Shown here: one piece after another, positions 10,606-22,300 of the stretch
Position numbering within the stretch: position 1 is the first letter of the stretch
Layout: each line of letters opens with the position of its first letter
NCBI GenBank assembly: GCA_026874595.1
Contig: CM049319.1
Span: 15,715,601-15,779,600, forward strand
Direction: 5' to 3'
Source: Sipunculus nudus
Taxonomy: Eukaryota > Annelida > Sipuncula > Golfingiida > Sipunculidae
DNA length: 64,000 bases
Made by a program: the position numbers and the translations under genes
The notes under the pieces: generated by a model
What the model saw: the letters and a program-made list of their open reading frames with translations, nothing else
Told to the model about the DNA's origin: nothing
The model's database searches: none

Positions 10606-12554
10606 TTCGAACCAGTTAAGAACAAACGCGGCTCAGACCTAATCCATATCGCGATCTTTTCCCCACAATGACATTTATTGCTGTTGTAGCATTCCTCATC
10701 AAGGTACGCCTCATGAGGTCATGTCAACAAATACACATGTACAATTAACTTGGGTTTCAACTCACATGTAAGAGTCCGTGCACACGTTCGCTCATTAGTT
10801 TAATTGACTAATGATGGACTAACTATACTTAAAGGGGCCCAATCACTTATCTAAAGGTAATCCCTTGGAGCTTTTATTACAAAAAGGCCAGGAAACGTGG
10901 ATACCATAACACACAGGCCGCTTCTTTTGTTATATCAACGTGTTTATAATATATGGGGGCCCGCCAAAATATTCAAAACATCTGGGCATCTGGCAGCAAG
11001 TCAGATAAGCCAGAGCCTTGCAAACGGCGTTTTGCAACAAGTTACCTTTCTAACTCGACATATATGCAACCTTCCACCTTAATTTTCATGTTTTCCCGTC
11101 TGTCAACATTGCTGTGTTTACAATCATGTTGTTGATAAACAAGTTCATACATCCTTCACGAAGGCCTTATAAGAATTTTTAACAACCAACAATACCCTAA
11201 GATCATTTAAATATATATATACACAGAGGAAGCCAGAAATCACATATAAATTCTTTTCCAAAAGGTTGGTGAATGGGCAAATTTAAAAAAAGGAATTGAT
11301 GGAAACTATAACGGATGAGGAGATGCCTTATGTCAACGAATTGTAACAGTGGTTGTAAGCCTAGTACCGATGGCCTGGATCATGCCAGATTTATAGCGAC
11401 GCAACCAAGCAACAAAGTGCCGTAGGGAGGATATAGCGAGCACGTGTCTTGAGCCAATGGTGTAGAAACGTTTTGAAAACTGCGTAAAAGTCCCACAAAA
11501 AAAAAACCGCCACAAATAACGTCTTCTTTAACCCCCAATTATGAAAAAGAACAGCTTTATTGATGTTAAATTATATCTACATATGAATCGGTTGTAACAA
11601 ACATTTTAAACATTTGGATATTGATGCATTTCATTGAAAAAAAATGGTTAAATAAAATTCCTTAAAATGGAAAGTCCTCTATGGCAGTTAAAGTTATCTA
11701 TGATGGATTAGCATTTCACGATAATCTATCTTCCTTTTCCTGAGAAAAAAAAAATCTTGGGGTTTTTTTTGTATGATTTTACGGACTTGAATCTTAATCA
11801 GCTCCTGCAAGCACATGGTTGCGCTCTGTAATTCAAAGAATATAGGTAAGAGTGATTTAATTTGCATTTCCGCAGAGGCCTCCGACATACCTGTCAGCGT
11901 GTAATATTTGAACCTCCTGTCTTCTGTCTTCTGAATTTTATGGTCATCAATTTTGTCAAATCAGAGAAATCTTGCCTTTCGCATGACCCTTTTTAATACT
12001 AGGTTCTTAACTTCAGGACGTTAAATCACATCAAAACATGCACCGTCTCTCGAAGAGTATGACATTATATTGCATTTCCACAGAAGGCTTACCTGCATGG
12101 GCCTATCAGCGCTTGTCCTGTTAACGGCCAGACGGTGACCCATGGGTCATGGCACTGAGCTGACAATATGTATAGCATAACATCATGGCCAAATATTCAC
12201 AACTGTTTGTTAAACCTTTAAAGAACATGATTGCACATTTTACCCAAACCTTGCGGGACAGTAATATTTGTCTGCATTATCACTTGATAGTTCAAGGAAA
12301 AATATACGATTGCTGACTACTCTGATATGACTGTTTTTTGGAAGTCACAAAATAGCCATTTTCATGCAATGAAATTTTCATAGCAAAATGCATGCTTTAT
12401 TGAGATATTTATGCGTTACGTATGCATTTGGACAAACTGTAGTGAAAATAAATGAGTATTACATCATATTCTTCAAGTATAAGCATGGAAAGTTTCAAGA
12501 CAATACATGAATCAACATATGAAAAAGTAGGCAAGTAAAAGTACATTAAAATTG

Positions 12555-12556
<2 letters not shown>

Positions 12557-12601
<45 letters not shown>
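12557..12601. repeat. (TA)n microsatellite
   Basis: About 22 uninterrupted TA units. Confidence 0.97.
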
Positions 12602-12605
<4 letters not shown>

Positions 12606-13069
12606 TGCCACTAATAGTCTTCTCCAACTGATTAAACACTCTATGATCAATAAAAAATTAAAATTTCGTGAACAATATTTAAAACCCCATGTCAGATAAA
12701 CTCAAAAGAACTGCGGTAATTTGTAAGCCTCAAAAGTCCTTGAAAATAAGGAACAATTTGGTCTCACAAGACTCATTAAGAGTGAAATTATTCAAGATCT
12801 ATAAGCTTTGAAAAAAAGATGGCAATCCATAAATTTAAAATTTAAATACTGGAGCTTTTGTATGCGATTTTACTCAAAACGGACCAATTTCCGCAACATT
12901 ATAAGTGACCGAAGAAGTGGATGGGCCAATCCTATATTCAAATTTCAAAAATATCTGTCTTAAAGGTGCATGTACATGAGGCACATCTTTTATGTTCGAT
13001 CAACTAACACAAATAAAATTATTCAACAGAATATTGATCACTGAAAATAAAAGTTTTTCATCTTTTGCC

Positions 13070-13230
13070 CCGAGGCCTAATTTCGGGCTTCCGGGGATAT
13101 ATCTCCAGGACCTTCCTGGATGTTGTGTCTGAAGTTTTTAGGTCAAATAGTTACGATTTGTGCCCTGTTAACGGTCGGACAAAGGCCGGACGACGGACAA
13201 AGGGTGCATGTTCGCTATAACCCTGATCAC
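13070..13230 (+). repeat. Dispersed repeat copy (GTTACGATTTGTGCCCTGTT family)
   Basis: Contains GTTACGATTTGTGCCCTGTT followed by a GGACGACGGACAAAGGGTG tail and tCGCTATAA, the same core seen in three tandem copies at 56.1-56.97 kb and an inverted copy at 57.25-57.37 kb. Confidence 0.7.
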
Positions 13231-14147
13231 AAAGAAAAGGTTTGTGTATAGCCACAAAACAGCGAAAAGAGTTAAAGGTTAAAAACTGTAGGCTATACAA
13301 ATAAAATAAATGTTATATATATAGGGAATCGCCGCTCCTTTTTATCACGGATCGCTATAATGAATGGAATGAATTCAGGCTGCCAAAGTCAATCGTATAT
13401 CTTGGCATTTAGAAGAAGAAGACAATTTTATCTACTCTTTTCCTCACCAATGATCTTCTAAAATGTCGATTTTTAAATTAATTAATGTTGATGATTGGTA
13501 TCTCCATTGCAATGTTTACCTCATTTCTAAATGTTGCATATAACTGCATATATATATATAAACAGTGGCATATACATGTCGATTATATAAAATCGGCCGG
13601 AAAAGGTAGGTGAAAGGTCGGCTGAACAGAGACATCCTGATGAACCCTGGTCTTATGACAAAGCCTAAAATAGGTCCCCGGCCGGCCAGGTCCAAAAAAG
13701 GGGTGGTAAAGACCACAAAAATGGAACTAAATCCCTTGAAAAAAGGTTGCGGCAACTGAAAAAGGCCCCCCCCCCCCGGATCCGCTTCTGACAGTCTTCT
13801 TAAAAAGTCTCAAACAATGATATTATTCATTATGTACGGAATAATGAATCATTTCACTGTCTAATAATTATATGCACTGTGCACTTTATCAAAATGTTTC
13901 AGATGTATTGGTTCATTTCGATGTTCGAGCTTTACAATAAATACGTCATTGGTCTACCCATAAAATATGAATTATGACTAACAATTTCAACCATTTCTTT
14001 TCTTGAATTCACAAAAGCATCCGCCAGCTCCCATGCACCAGGCCCAGTCAACCCCCTGCCTCCCCCTCCCCCCTTACACAAATTTAAATACTTTATGCAC
14101 TTTCTCGACAAAGCTCCAAACAGAGTAAAATCAATACCGAAGCATCC

Positions 14148-14169
14148 GGGGGGGGGGGGGGGGGGGGGG
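14148..14169 (+). repeat. Poly-G run (22)
   Basis: The longest G run in the window, with an A18-type run shortly after (14210-14227). Confidence 0.95.
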
Positions 14170-14799
14170 CGCGGAGCTGTCCACCCTGAGATCTGAAAAT
14201 TCTTAGGCAAAAAAAAAAAAAAAAAAATGCTGGAAGTATTTGGAAGAAAGTTCAATTTTACCGGTGACTATCACTCATTGAATAAAAGTTAAGTTTAGAA
14301 CTTAATATTATAAACTTATATTATAAGAAAAATGCCCAAAGAAATGCCAATTTATAGCATGTATCTAAAAAAATTCACACCGTGGAAAGGGGGATTCCAC
14401 ACCATCTCCCCTTGGGGGCAAGGCCCCTTCGTTTTGCTTCGCTCTGATTAAGCATTTACTGCTTCCCCCCCCCCCCCCCCCCGACTTTGCTCAGGCTACA
14501 TTTTTTTGGTGGCAAAAATAAATTCCTCTATAGCTCATCATTCCGGCGTTTCTAAAAGCATATGTCACTGGTTAAACTGTCCCGTATGTAGCCCATTGAT
14601 ATAAATGAGCGCCCCAGCACAGTTATACAAACAAACACAAACATCGTACTTGTACATATGTATGTTTGTAGGCACTATATAATAGATAACACAGTTCATC
14701 CTAAGACCTTCATCGAACATCCGAACTTGATAATTTAAAAGTTATCCACACTAATCATTGGAGACCCGCATCAGGTTCCAGTAGGCCTATATGTAACGA

Positions 14800-15017
14800 A
14801 GCCTGTCGCGTGCCACTTGCGCGCGCTCCGTTTCACCAACACGGTATTCAACATCACCTGTGCAACACACATTCCCGGCAGGGTTTCGGGTTGCACATTT
14901 CCCCTGACCAATGAACGGCCTTTAACAGGTCACGTGATTCACCTACAGCCTCCCAAGCACTGTTTGGGGTTTCCCTCTCGGTCGTTACAAGGCTCTCCGT
15001 TTTCGCTTCACCGTTAG
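14800..15017 (+). promoter_or_regulatory. CpG-rich patch ending in a consensus splice donor: possible promoter/first exon
   Basis: This stretch is far richer in G+C and CpG than its surroundings (gcgtgccacttgcgcgcgctccg). It contains a CCAAT-type motif (gaccaatgaa), an E-box CACGTG (ggtcacgtgatt) and ends CCGTTAG|GTAAGA, a strong donor at 15018. It could be a first exon of an alternative upstream TnT transcript or of an unrelated RNA. No TATA box and no coding match were seen. Confidence 0.3.
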
Positions 15018-16070
15018 GTAAGATTTTGATTATTTTAACCAATACTCCCATGATATGATCGATATATTCCCAATATTCGCATGATGTCGCACGATATTTA
15101 TAATTCGGAGTGGTAAAATAATGAAAAAGATTGTAATAATTGATGAAACAGGAAACCGAGGACTGAATGACATATAAATGAATATTCATTTCCAGGCATG
15201 GCTGTTGCTTTAACCTCCCGTAATATAAACACACATGCTGTTTTAATTACTTCTTTGGTGGTAATAGTCCTTATATCATTTGCGTGAGAAAGCACAAAAT
15301 AATAAGATTGATTTTAGTAGCTTTAATGGATTAAAATGTCATAGAAACTACAAGTGAGATGTAATGCCCATAATTTAGCACAAGAACGCCGTTAATTGGT
15401 TGGGGCTGTTCCAGAAAAAAAAATGTTAAATTGTTCGCGCGTCTGGCACGTGCCGTTTAGACCCGGTTTCAAATAGACGCTCCAAGCTATTTCCAATATG
15501 TAGAGACACTTTGTTCTAGATTTGGAAGGTATATATATATTCAATAAAACGGCGGTAAACATACACACAAAAACGTGCGCCATTCCGCAAGTGTGAAGTG
15601 AGCGGCTTGAGACAACCGTTTATAAATTTTAAGGAATTAAGAAGTGACTGGGTCCGAGAAAAAAACATAGCATAAAAATTTGTCATTCTGATTTCAGGCC
15701 GGACTGGGCTGTTAACACTTGCCACCCTGCTCATGCACAGAATTTAACCTTGACCTTAGAATTCTAAAGGCACTGATGGTGTTTCATCCAGAACCCCCAA
15801 CTTTATATAAACAATCTTAACAGGTCATCGGTTGTCTCCGTGGTCAGAGAGAAGTAAAAAGTTATATATATATATATACATATATATTGAATATAAAAGG
15901 AGATTATGTGCGAGATTGGTTAAAATAATCTTTCACATTCTAATCAATATTAGAGATTTGGTTTTTTTTGATAAAAAAAAACAGTTTACAGCCATCACAT
16001 ATGAGCCAGAAGAGATGATATGAATCTTATTTATACATATACACTGACAAATAGATATTTACCCACTCTG

Positions 16071-16072
16071 TA

Positions 16073-16129
<57 letters not shown>

Positions 16130-16132
16130 ATA
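16071..16132. repeat. Compound palindromic microsatellite (TG)n(TA)n(CA)n
   Basis: TATGTGTGTG, then about 20 TA units, then CACACATACA; the two flanks are reverse complements, so the whole tract could fold into a long hairpin. It lies about 500 bp upstream of the TnT TATA box. Confidence 0.95.
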
Positions 16133-16354
16133 TTCTGGCAAAGTCTTGTTTTCTTTTTAAACACATCATTTTTCATTAATTATAACTTTTTTTGTACATG
16201 AAAATATAACTACAGATATTGACTTTAATTTTCACAAGCATAAATAATGATCATAAGAAGAACCACAGTTGGGAACAGAAGATAATTATAGCAGTAAGAT
16301 TAAGGGTCTAACAATATTTATCTGTACACTGTAAGTTCAGAACACTGGGAGCTT

Positions 16355-16360
16355 CAGCTG
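16355..16360. promoter_or_regulatory. E-box CAGCTG upstream of TnT
   Basis: CAGCTG is a typical myogenic bHLH site and lies about 280 bp upstream of the TATA box. A hexamer this short can arise by chance. Confidence 0.35.
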
Positions 16361-16536
16361 AGAGGTGCTAATATACATTCTCTGTCCTATTTAAAGCATA
16401 ATACCAAATATCTGGACAAGTCAAGTGCATACACACACCCACGTCTGCACAGACTGGCTGATATCTGAGCTGGGGCAAGTTTGCCAGTGAGCACTGAGAT
16501 GCTGTTCCAGTGCTTGTGTAGTACTGGCCAGACAAG

Positions 16537-16546
16537 TTATTTATAG
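16537..16546 (+). promoter_or_regulatory. MEF2 site upstream of TnT
   Basis: TTATTTATAG fits the MEF2 consensus YTA(W)4TAR exactly and is 93 bp upstream of the TATA box. MEF2 sites drive troponin genes in flies and vertebrates. A near match, CTATTTAAAG, is at 16387. Confidence 0.55.
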
Positions 16547-16638
16547 CTGTGTATGATAGCAAACATCCAGGAATACAGCTTAGCAGCTAGCAGAGAGCTT
16601 AAGCTGAAGCCTAGCTGTTTCCTCAGGTTTCTGCTGCC

Positions 16639-16647
16639 TATAAAAGG
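16639..16647 (+). promoter_or_regulatory. TATA box of TnT
   Basis: TATAAAAGG in locally GC-richer DNA. It places transcription start near 16668-16672, upstream of the first splice donor at 16998 and 2.7 kb before the start codon. Confidence 0.6.
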
Positions 16648-16669
16648 AACATACCCTCTGCCTGGTTAC

Positions 16670-16997
16670 CCACCAGGCTGCTAAGTAACTTGTCACCATG
16701 ACAACAGGGAAGTAGGGCTGTGCTTATTATCTCCTAAAGGGGTGTCAGCATGGGGCACATGGCAACCAAGCCTGACACTTCATGTGTGAACTTGAGTACC
16801 CAGTGTTTGGGATGGTCTCATGGTTTAGCAGGGGTTAATCTTGTCCTACCTGCCACCCCTATTCCTAGAAGTGGGATGTGTTGAGCCTGGTATTAGCTCC
16901 AGCCCTTCACCAGTTCTGCTCGGTGGCAAGGCTCTAAGGAACATTCCTCCACGGCTCTTCCAACACCATCTTCTCAGCCGGTTTTTCTGTTTTTGAG
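16670..16997 (+). other. TnT non-coding first exon (predicted)
   Basis: Between the predicted start site and a donor ttttgag|gtaaag. No start codon for TnT occurs here; the ATG is in the next exon. The 5' end is inferred from TATA spacing, and the donor choice from consensus and phase-free UTR context. Confidence 0.45.
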
Positions 16998-19296
16998 GTA
17001 AAGTGACATTCATATAGCTCAACTCTTAACAATTTGTAACTTAATAATATTTAAATATGAGTTTTCTGTGAATTAAGCGTGTAATGCATGTGACTTTATT
17101 ATTAGGGTTACTAAAAGGGCCCACTAATACACAGGTAATGGCAGCCATATTGGCTCACCTGTTTTACCCTTGATGTCCTTGTAGCTCAAATTTTGTAATC
17201 CCAGAACTCCAGAAGCTGGTTTAATACATTTAAATAATTCTGTATGTATCTCTGATTTCATTTTTGATGTTACATTTAACTACACATAAATAAATGGCAG
17301 CCATATTGGATCACCATTTTTTTCTTTTAAGTTTTACTTATTAACTGTTTATGCCACTATGTAATATAGGTTATAGCAAGTTAAAAACAAATACAAGAGG
17401 ACATTTAAGTTTCAACATCAAATATTGATATATCCTTATTTTCTACCACTCTTTCCACCTTGTCTTAACTAATATTTAATAGATTTTATAGTTACTTTCC
17501 TCCATCTGAAAATGGTCAAAGAGATTTTGTGATAATAAAAGTAGGAGCAAAATTATGCAGAAAGAAATTTATTACTTTCTTAAGTATAAATAAGTATAAA
17601 TTGAAAATCATTTACTTCCAGTGCACTACACCTAATTCCAGTAAATGATAGGACTGAAGGTCAAGGTAACAGCTTATAGTGGCATAGTGTGAATAAAATG
17701 AGTGAAAGCGAATGAATTTTTGTATGGAGAACCACATTAGAGAAAACCTTTAATATATCATAAATAAAATTGCAGATTGCAGTGAATCCTATTGTCTTTG
17801 AACCTTTTAAGTCTGAGAAACAATTAATTTAATCCATACTCCTCCCCCCCCCCTTCAGATACCAACATCCACCAAAAATATCACTGCACAGTAATGTAGT
17901 CAGTATATTTATCATTATGCAAAGGGCTACATATAATTTATATTCCTTATTATTTATTTACCCTTTTGCAAGTTAGGTAGAACACAAGAACACACACATG
18001 CTAATGCTTGTGGTTCTGGCTACATTCTCCAGATACTGCAGGCATGAGATCATATGACCTGTTCTCACCTGACTGGCATTTTGTCTGTGATATTTTGTCT
18101 GCAAGTAGTTAGTAAAAATATCCAAGATGGCTGCCCACCACAGGTGTGTACCTGGTGATAACGATCAGTATGCCAGTCAGTAACATTCCACAGACTCATG
18201 TACACCTGTGTGCTCTCGTATGTATCTGTCAAGGATGGACCTATATAATACAATATGGGAACTCCTGATGAAAGAAGATAGGTTTTTGAAATGAAATCAG
18301 GGTATTTTAAAAAAAAACATGCAGTCCTTTTTGTTACCCCCTTACCTGATTTTCACCATTTTTGAGTCGCCAACATCAATCTATAAAGGTTTGGCACGTG
18401 ATTTCTGTTTTGAGCAGAAAGTGTTGGAGTTTAATAAACATGAATTGTTCTTAGATTGTAAATTTATGTTCATTCATACACCTTACTGCCTAAAATTATA
18501 AACCATTATATATCTTTTTATACTGACAGCACATGGGCCATACTATAAAAAAACTACAAATTCACAATTTGTAATATCATTTTTTTTTCATTTTAATTTT
18601 CCTTTGTAAAGGGAATATTTATTTTTTTATGACTGTTTCCATGGTAGTGAGTGCTAGAGGCTGAGTCAGGTAATACTTACCAAGTATTTCAGTCCAAAAC
18701 ATCATACCCCTTTCAGCACAATTGGAAAGCTAAGCCAGTCAAAGAGTTGTACATTGGTGTAGGTTGGAAATGTTAAAACCATCTGTTCACCTGCCTTATG
18801 TGTAGGATTTATGTGATTTCTAGCTGATTCTGCATACATTTTTAACTATAGGTACATTTTTATATTGTATCTCTAATGTTACTGTAAGTAGACATGGTAC
18901 ATGTGTCCATATTGAAAATAAGAAAAACAGGGCCATGTAACTGAAGTTTATTGGTGATATGTACTAGTGTGCATAAGTTGAAAGGTCACCAGTGCGCCAT
19001 TTCCAGTTAAGCTTTAGTTCATTTGAATTGCCACCAGATGTCACCGTTGAATGTATTTTGAAAATGTATTTAGGTGAACCCAATAAACAGGTAAATGTAA
19101 TAAACATGTGGATATAAATAAAACAAAAAGTTTATGTACCCTGGGATCAGCATTTTCTGGGATATTTTTACAAAAGGGTTAAGGGATTATCTTTAGTTGA
19201 TAGATGTCAGATATAAGAAAAAATGGCCCCTTTAAGGTTAAAAGTGCAGATTGATGTGTCCCCAGATGCTCTAACATTATTTTTGTTTTGTTGCAG
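16998..19296 (+). other. TnT intron 1
   Basis: About 2.3 kb without coding sequence. The phrase ggcagccatattggntcacc occurs twice (about 17140 and 17298). A short inverted motif, CAGGTGTGTACCTG, lies near 18141. First introns of troponin genes often carry muscle enhancers, but none is proven here. Confidence 0.5.
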
Positions 19297-19344
19297 GTCA
19301 CACCTAATCTAAACCAACATGTCTGATGAGGAGGATATGCGCGC
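19297..19344 (+). CDS. TnT exon 2: start codon (coding from 19319)
   Basis: The acceptor is ..ttttgttgcag. 22 nt of leader precede ATG at 19319, and the exon encodes MSDEEDMR(A), ending in phase 2 at gcgc|gtgagt. Confidence 0.9.
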
Positions 19345-22300
19345 GTGAGTATTTGATATATTTTGTCACACTTGTATCAGCTTGTATTACCTGCTTTTGC
19401 TTTCACACATAAAACACTTTTAAAACATTTTGGATTGATCAAACCACATTTTTTTCACTAAGGCATGCATATATCATGAGGGCAGGAGATGTACATTTCA
19501 AATCTGAAACAATATAAGAACATGCTGACACAAGCATGTTGCCTCAAAACCAGGTCTAAACCACTTTGGATGCAAATTGAGATCTCACACGGCACTTTAG
19601 TGGAACCAGCTAGTAATTCAGTTTACATTGGAAATGGACCGAAACCACCTTCTGAGCTGGATTCAAAACATTTTGGCCAAAATGGATCTTAACATTTTGG
19701 ACTACCATATGAATGTTCAACTTGCATTCAAAATGGTTTGAAACCTGTTTGCTTTTTCTGTGTAAAATGGGCATTGATCCAGTAAGTGATCACCAGAAAG
19801 TATGAATTTTTTTTGGAAAATGCAAAATAGCAGTTTATTGACAATTATTTACATTGAAAATCTGAAAACTTTTTTATTTTTTTTTATTTATTTATTTTTT
19901 TTTTTGGGGGGGGGGGGGGGGAGGTAACCACCTCCATTTTTAATGCTGACTTATCTAATTCTTAACCTAAGTATGTACATCTGCAGGGTTTCCATTGGTT
20001 TGGGACTACTTGACAGGGCGGTAGCACCCGCTTCCTGTCATTTTTTATTTTGTATCCTGGTGTCACCCAGGCCCTGTGTCTCCCGCACCTGCGGGTCCTG
20101 GGTGTGTAATCATCCCCATTGCTGGGTCATAGCACTGGGGAACCCCCCAAATATGCACTTGTATGTGAGTGATACACGGCTGTGGGGCACAGCCTTCCCA
20201 TTAAGCCTGCAGAGCGCTCACCCTGGGTGGGGGCCGACCGTGAAAAACCTCACCGATCGGCTGAGATTCGAACCCACGATCTCCCGGCTTTGAGTTCTGT
20301 GCTCTACCCCTGAGCCGCAGAAGCTGGTGCAAATCTGAAAACTTACTACAAAATAAATACTCAAATATTTATATCCAGTCTTCTAAGATGGACTTTGTTC
20401 AAGCATGGGCAAGTGAAATATTTATATTGTGCTGCCCCCTGCCTACAGCTTGAATAACTAAAACATTTGGACCATCACTGTAACAAAACCTTTGTACACA
20501 GCCACGCAATTTGACACATATTTTAATATGAATAACTGTAATTTGTTAAGCTGGTAAAATGTCTGAATAAACTGTACTATCAGCCAAATCAGGAAATCCT
20601 AGGTGTTAATGTCCCAGGTGAAATACGGATAGCAAAAGGATGAATTTTTTTTAATATATGTTTAATGATATATTTGATAATTATTTAATTTTTTATTTAT
20701 ATATTTATAATATATATTTTTATACATAAATATTATAACATAATACATATTTTACAGTTCTGAGGAGGAAGAGGAGGAGGAAGTAGAGGAAGTGTAAGTA
20801 TAAAAACAATATTTATTATTTAAAGAGTAAGAATTATTCATAGGTGGCAGCACTGTCTGATTGTCAAGGCTGACCATTTCATTGTTGAATCATAATAACT
20901 AATACTTATTGTGCACTTTGAAATAAATATTCATGTATATTAATATAAAATTAGGAAAAATCTTGAGAAGAGAACACATATCAGTTTAAATAATTGTGTT
21001 TCAGTAAAGAAATTGAAAGCTGAAAACTTGAAATGGATGAACTAGTCAGATACTTGTCTTATGTCCTGTGATAACCAAGGACCCAAAAGGTTAATCTTTT
21101 TATTTTATCATTTACAGAGAGGAGGAAGAGGAGTAAGTAGGCCTTAATTTATGCATGACCTAATGCTGAATGAATATTCATATGTAATGAATATACATAT
21201 GTATAGCCCCAATGTATATTGATGACCCTTTGAGAATTTTCAATTTGATGTTCAAGTCAGACAAGCATAGTCATTATTGCAATTTTGATCATTTGGCCTG
21301 ATTAAAATACCCCTAATTGATGCAAATAATAGTGTCACTTAATATGTCTATAATCTCACTTTTTCTTGATAGAAACATTACCTCCAGATAATAAGAGCTT
21401 CATACTTAGGTATTTTTTTAATCTGATTACGTGTTGAAAAAAATTAGCCTTTCAAGAGAAAAATATATGCAGTCAAATCAAAGTGAAAACAAATCCTGAA
21501 ATTTCAGATGTTATTTGTAAAAGGGTTCAGTAAGTATAAATTATAAGCATTAAAAGGAAAAGGATATTTGTTTTCTTCTAGGGGTGTTAAGGGTCATGTT
21601 TTCTCCAGGGACACCTTCATCTTTTAATTTTTGGCCTACCCAAGCCAATGTCATTTTAAGTTTTGCTTTGCAAAATATTATTTATTGCACTTATGTATTA
21701 ATTTATTTGCTTATGATCCATACACAATTTTATTTGCTTTCTCTTTAAACATCCATGCTCACAGTGGTTAACCAGTTTTACTTTATTTGCTTAGCTTTAC
21801 CCTCCATATATCCTTTATTTCTGATATATAACATGGATTTGAACATTCACATCGCAAGGCTTATTCATTTGCATAATTTATGCTAGGGCTCAACAGGAAG
21901 AGAAAGAGGAGGATGAGGAGGGGGAGGAGGAGGAGTAAGTTTAATGTCTCCTCTGATTGGTCAACTGACTCGGTATTCATTGCTGATTGGTTGAGCCTCT
22001 CAGGACATTTGCTTGAAAGTCTCTCTATGTACTAGGATATCTCTTTCTCTTAATTAGATCTTTACATGTCTGTGGACTATCTGTGAACTTTCAATGTTTT
22101 AATATGCGTATCCATCATGTTAGTATCCTACCTTGGATTTTCCTTTTATTAAATATTCTTTGGGTGTGTGTAAAGATACTAGTATACTCTTGTGTAAGAA
22201 TAGATAGTTGGTTGTATTCCCTCTGAAACCTTAAAACTCATACTTTATAACTGAACTATGTCTTTGTCTCTATATCCAAACAGACATTATTAATGCAGCA

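Larger units (their letters stand above)
7576..16330. other. TnI-TnT intergenic region
   Basis: No coding sequence of a recognisable family. It holds several poly-G/C runs (8142, 8580, 8772, 10436, 10587, 13766, 14148, 14465), (TA)n tracts, a copy of a dispersed repeat (13070-13230), and a CpG-rich patch at 14800-15017. Small open frames are short, scattered and AT- or repeat-driven. Confidence 0.6.

Noticed and set aside
13540-13790. Element ending in C12 then GGATCCGCTTCTG
   Set aside because: Resembles one MITE end, but no partner inverted terminus was found upstream.
17140-17310. Two CCATATTGG words in TnT intron 1 as CArG boxes
   Set aside because: Only five A/T bases between CC and GG instead of six, and both lie in a repeated phrase.
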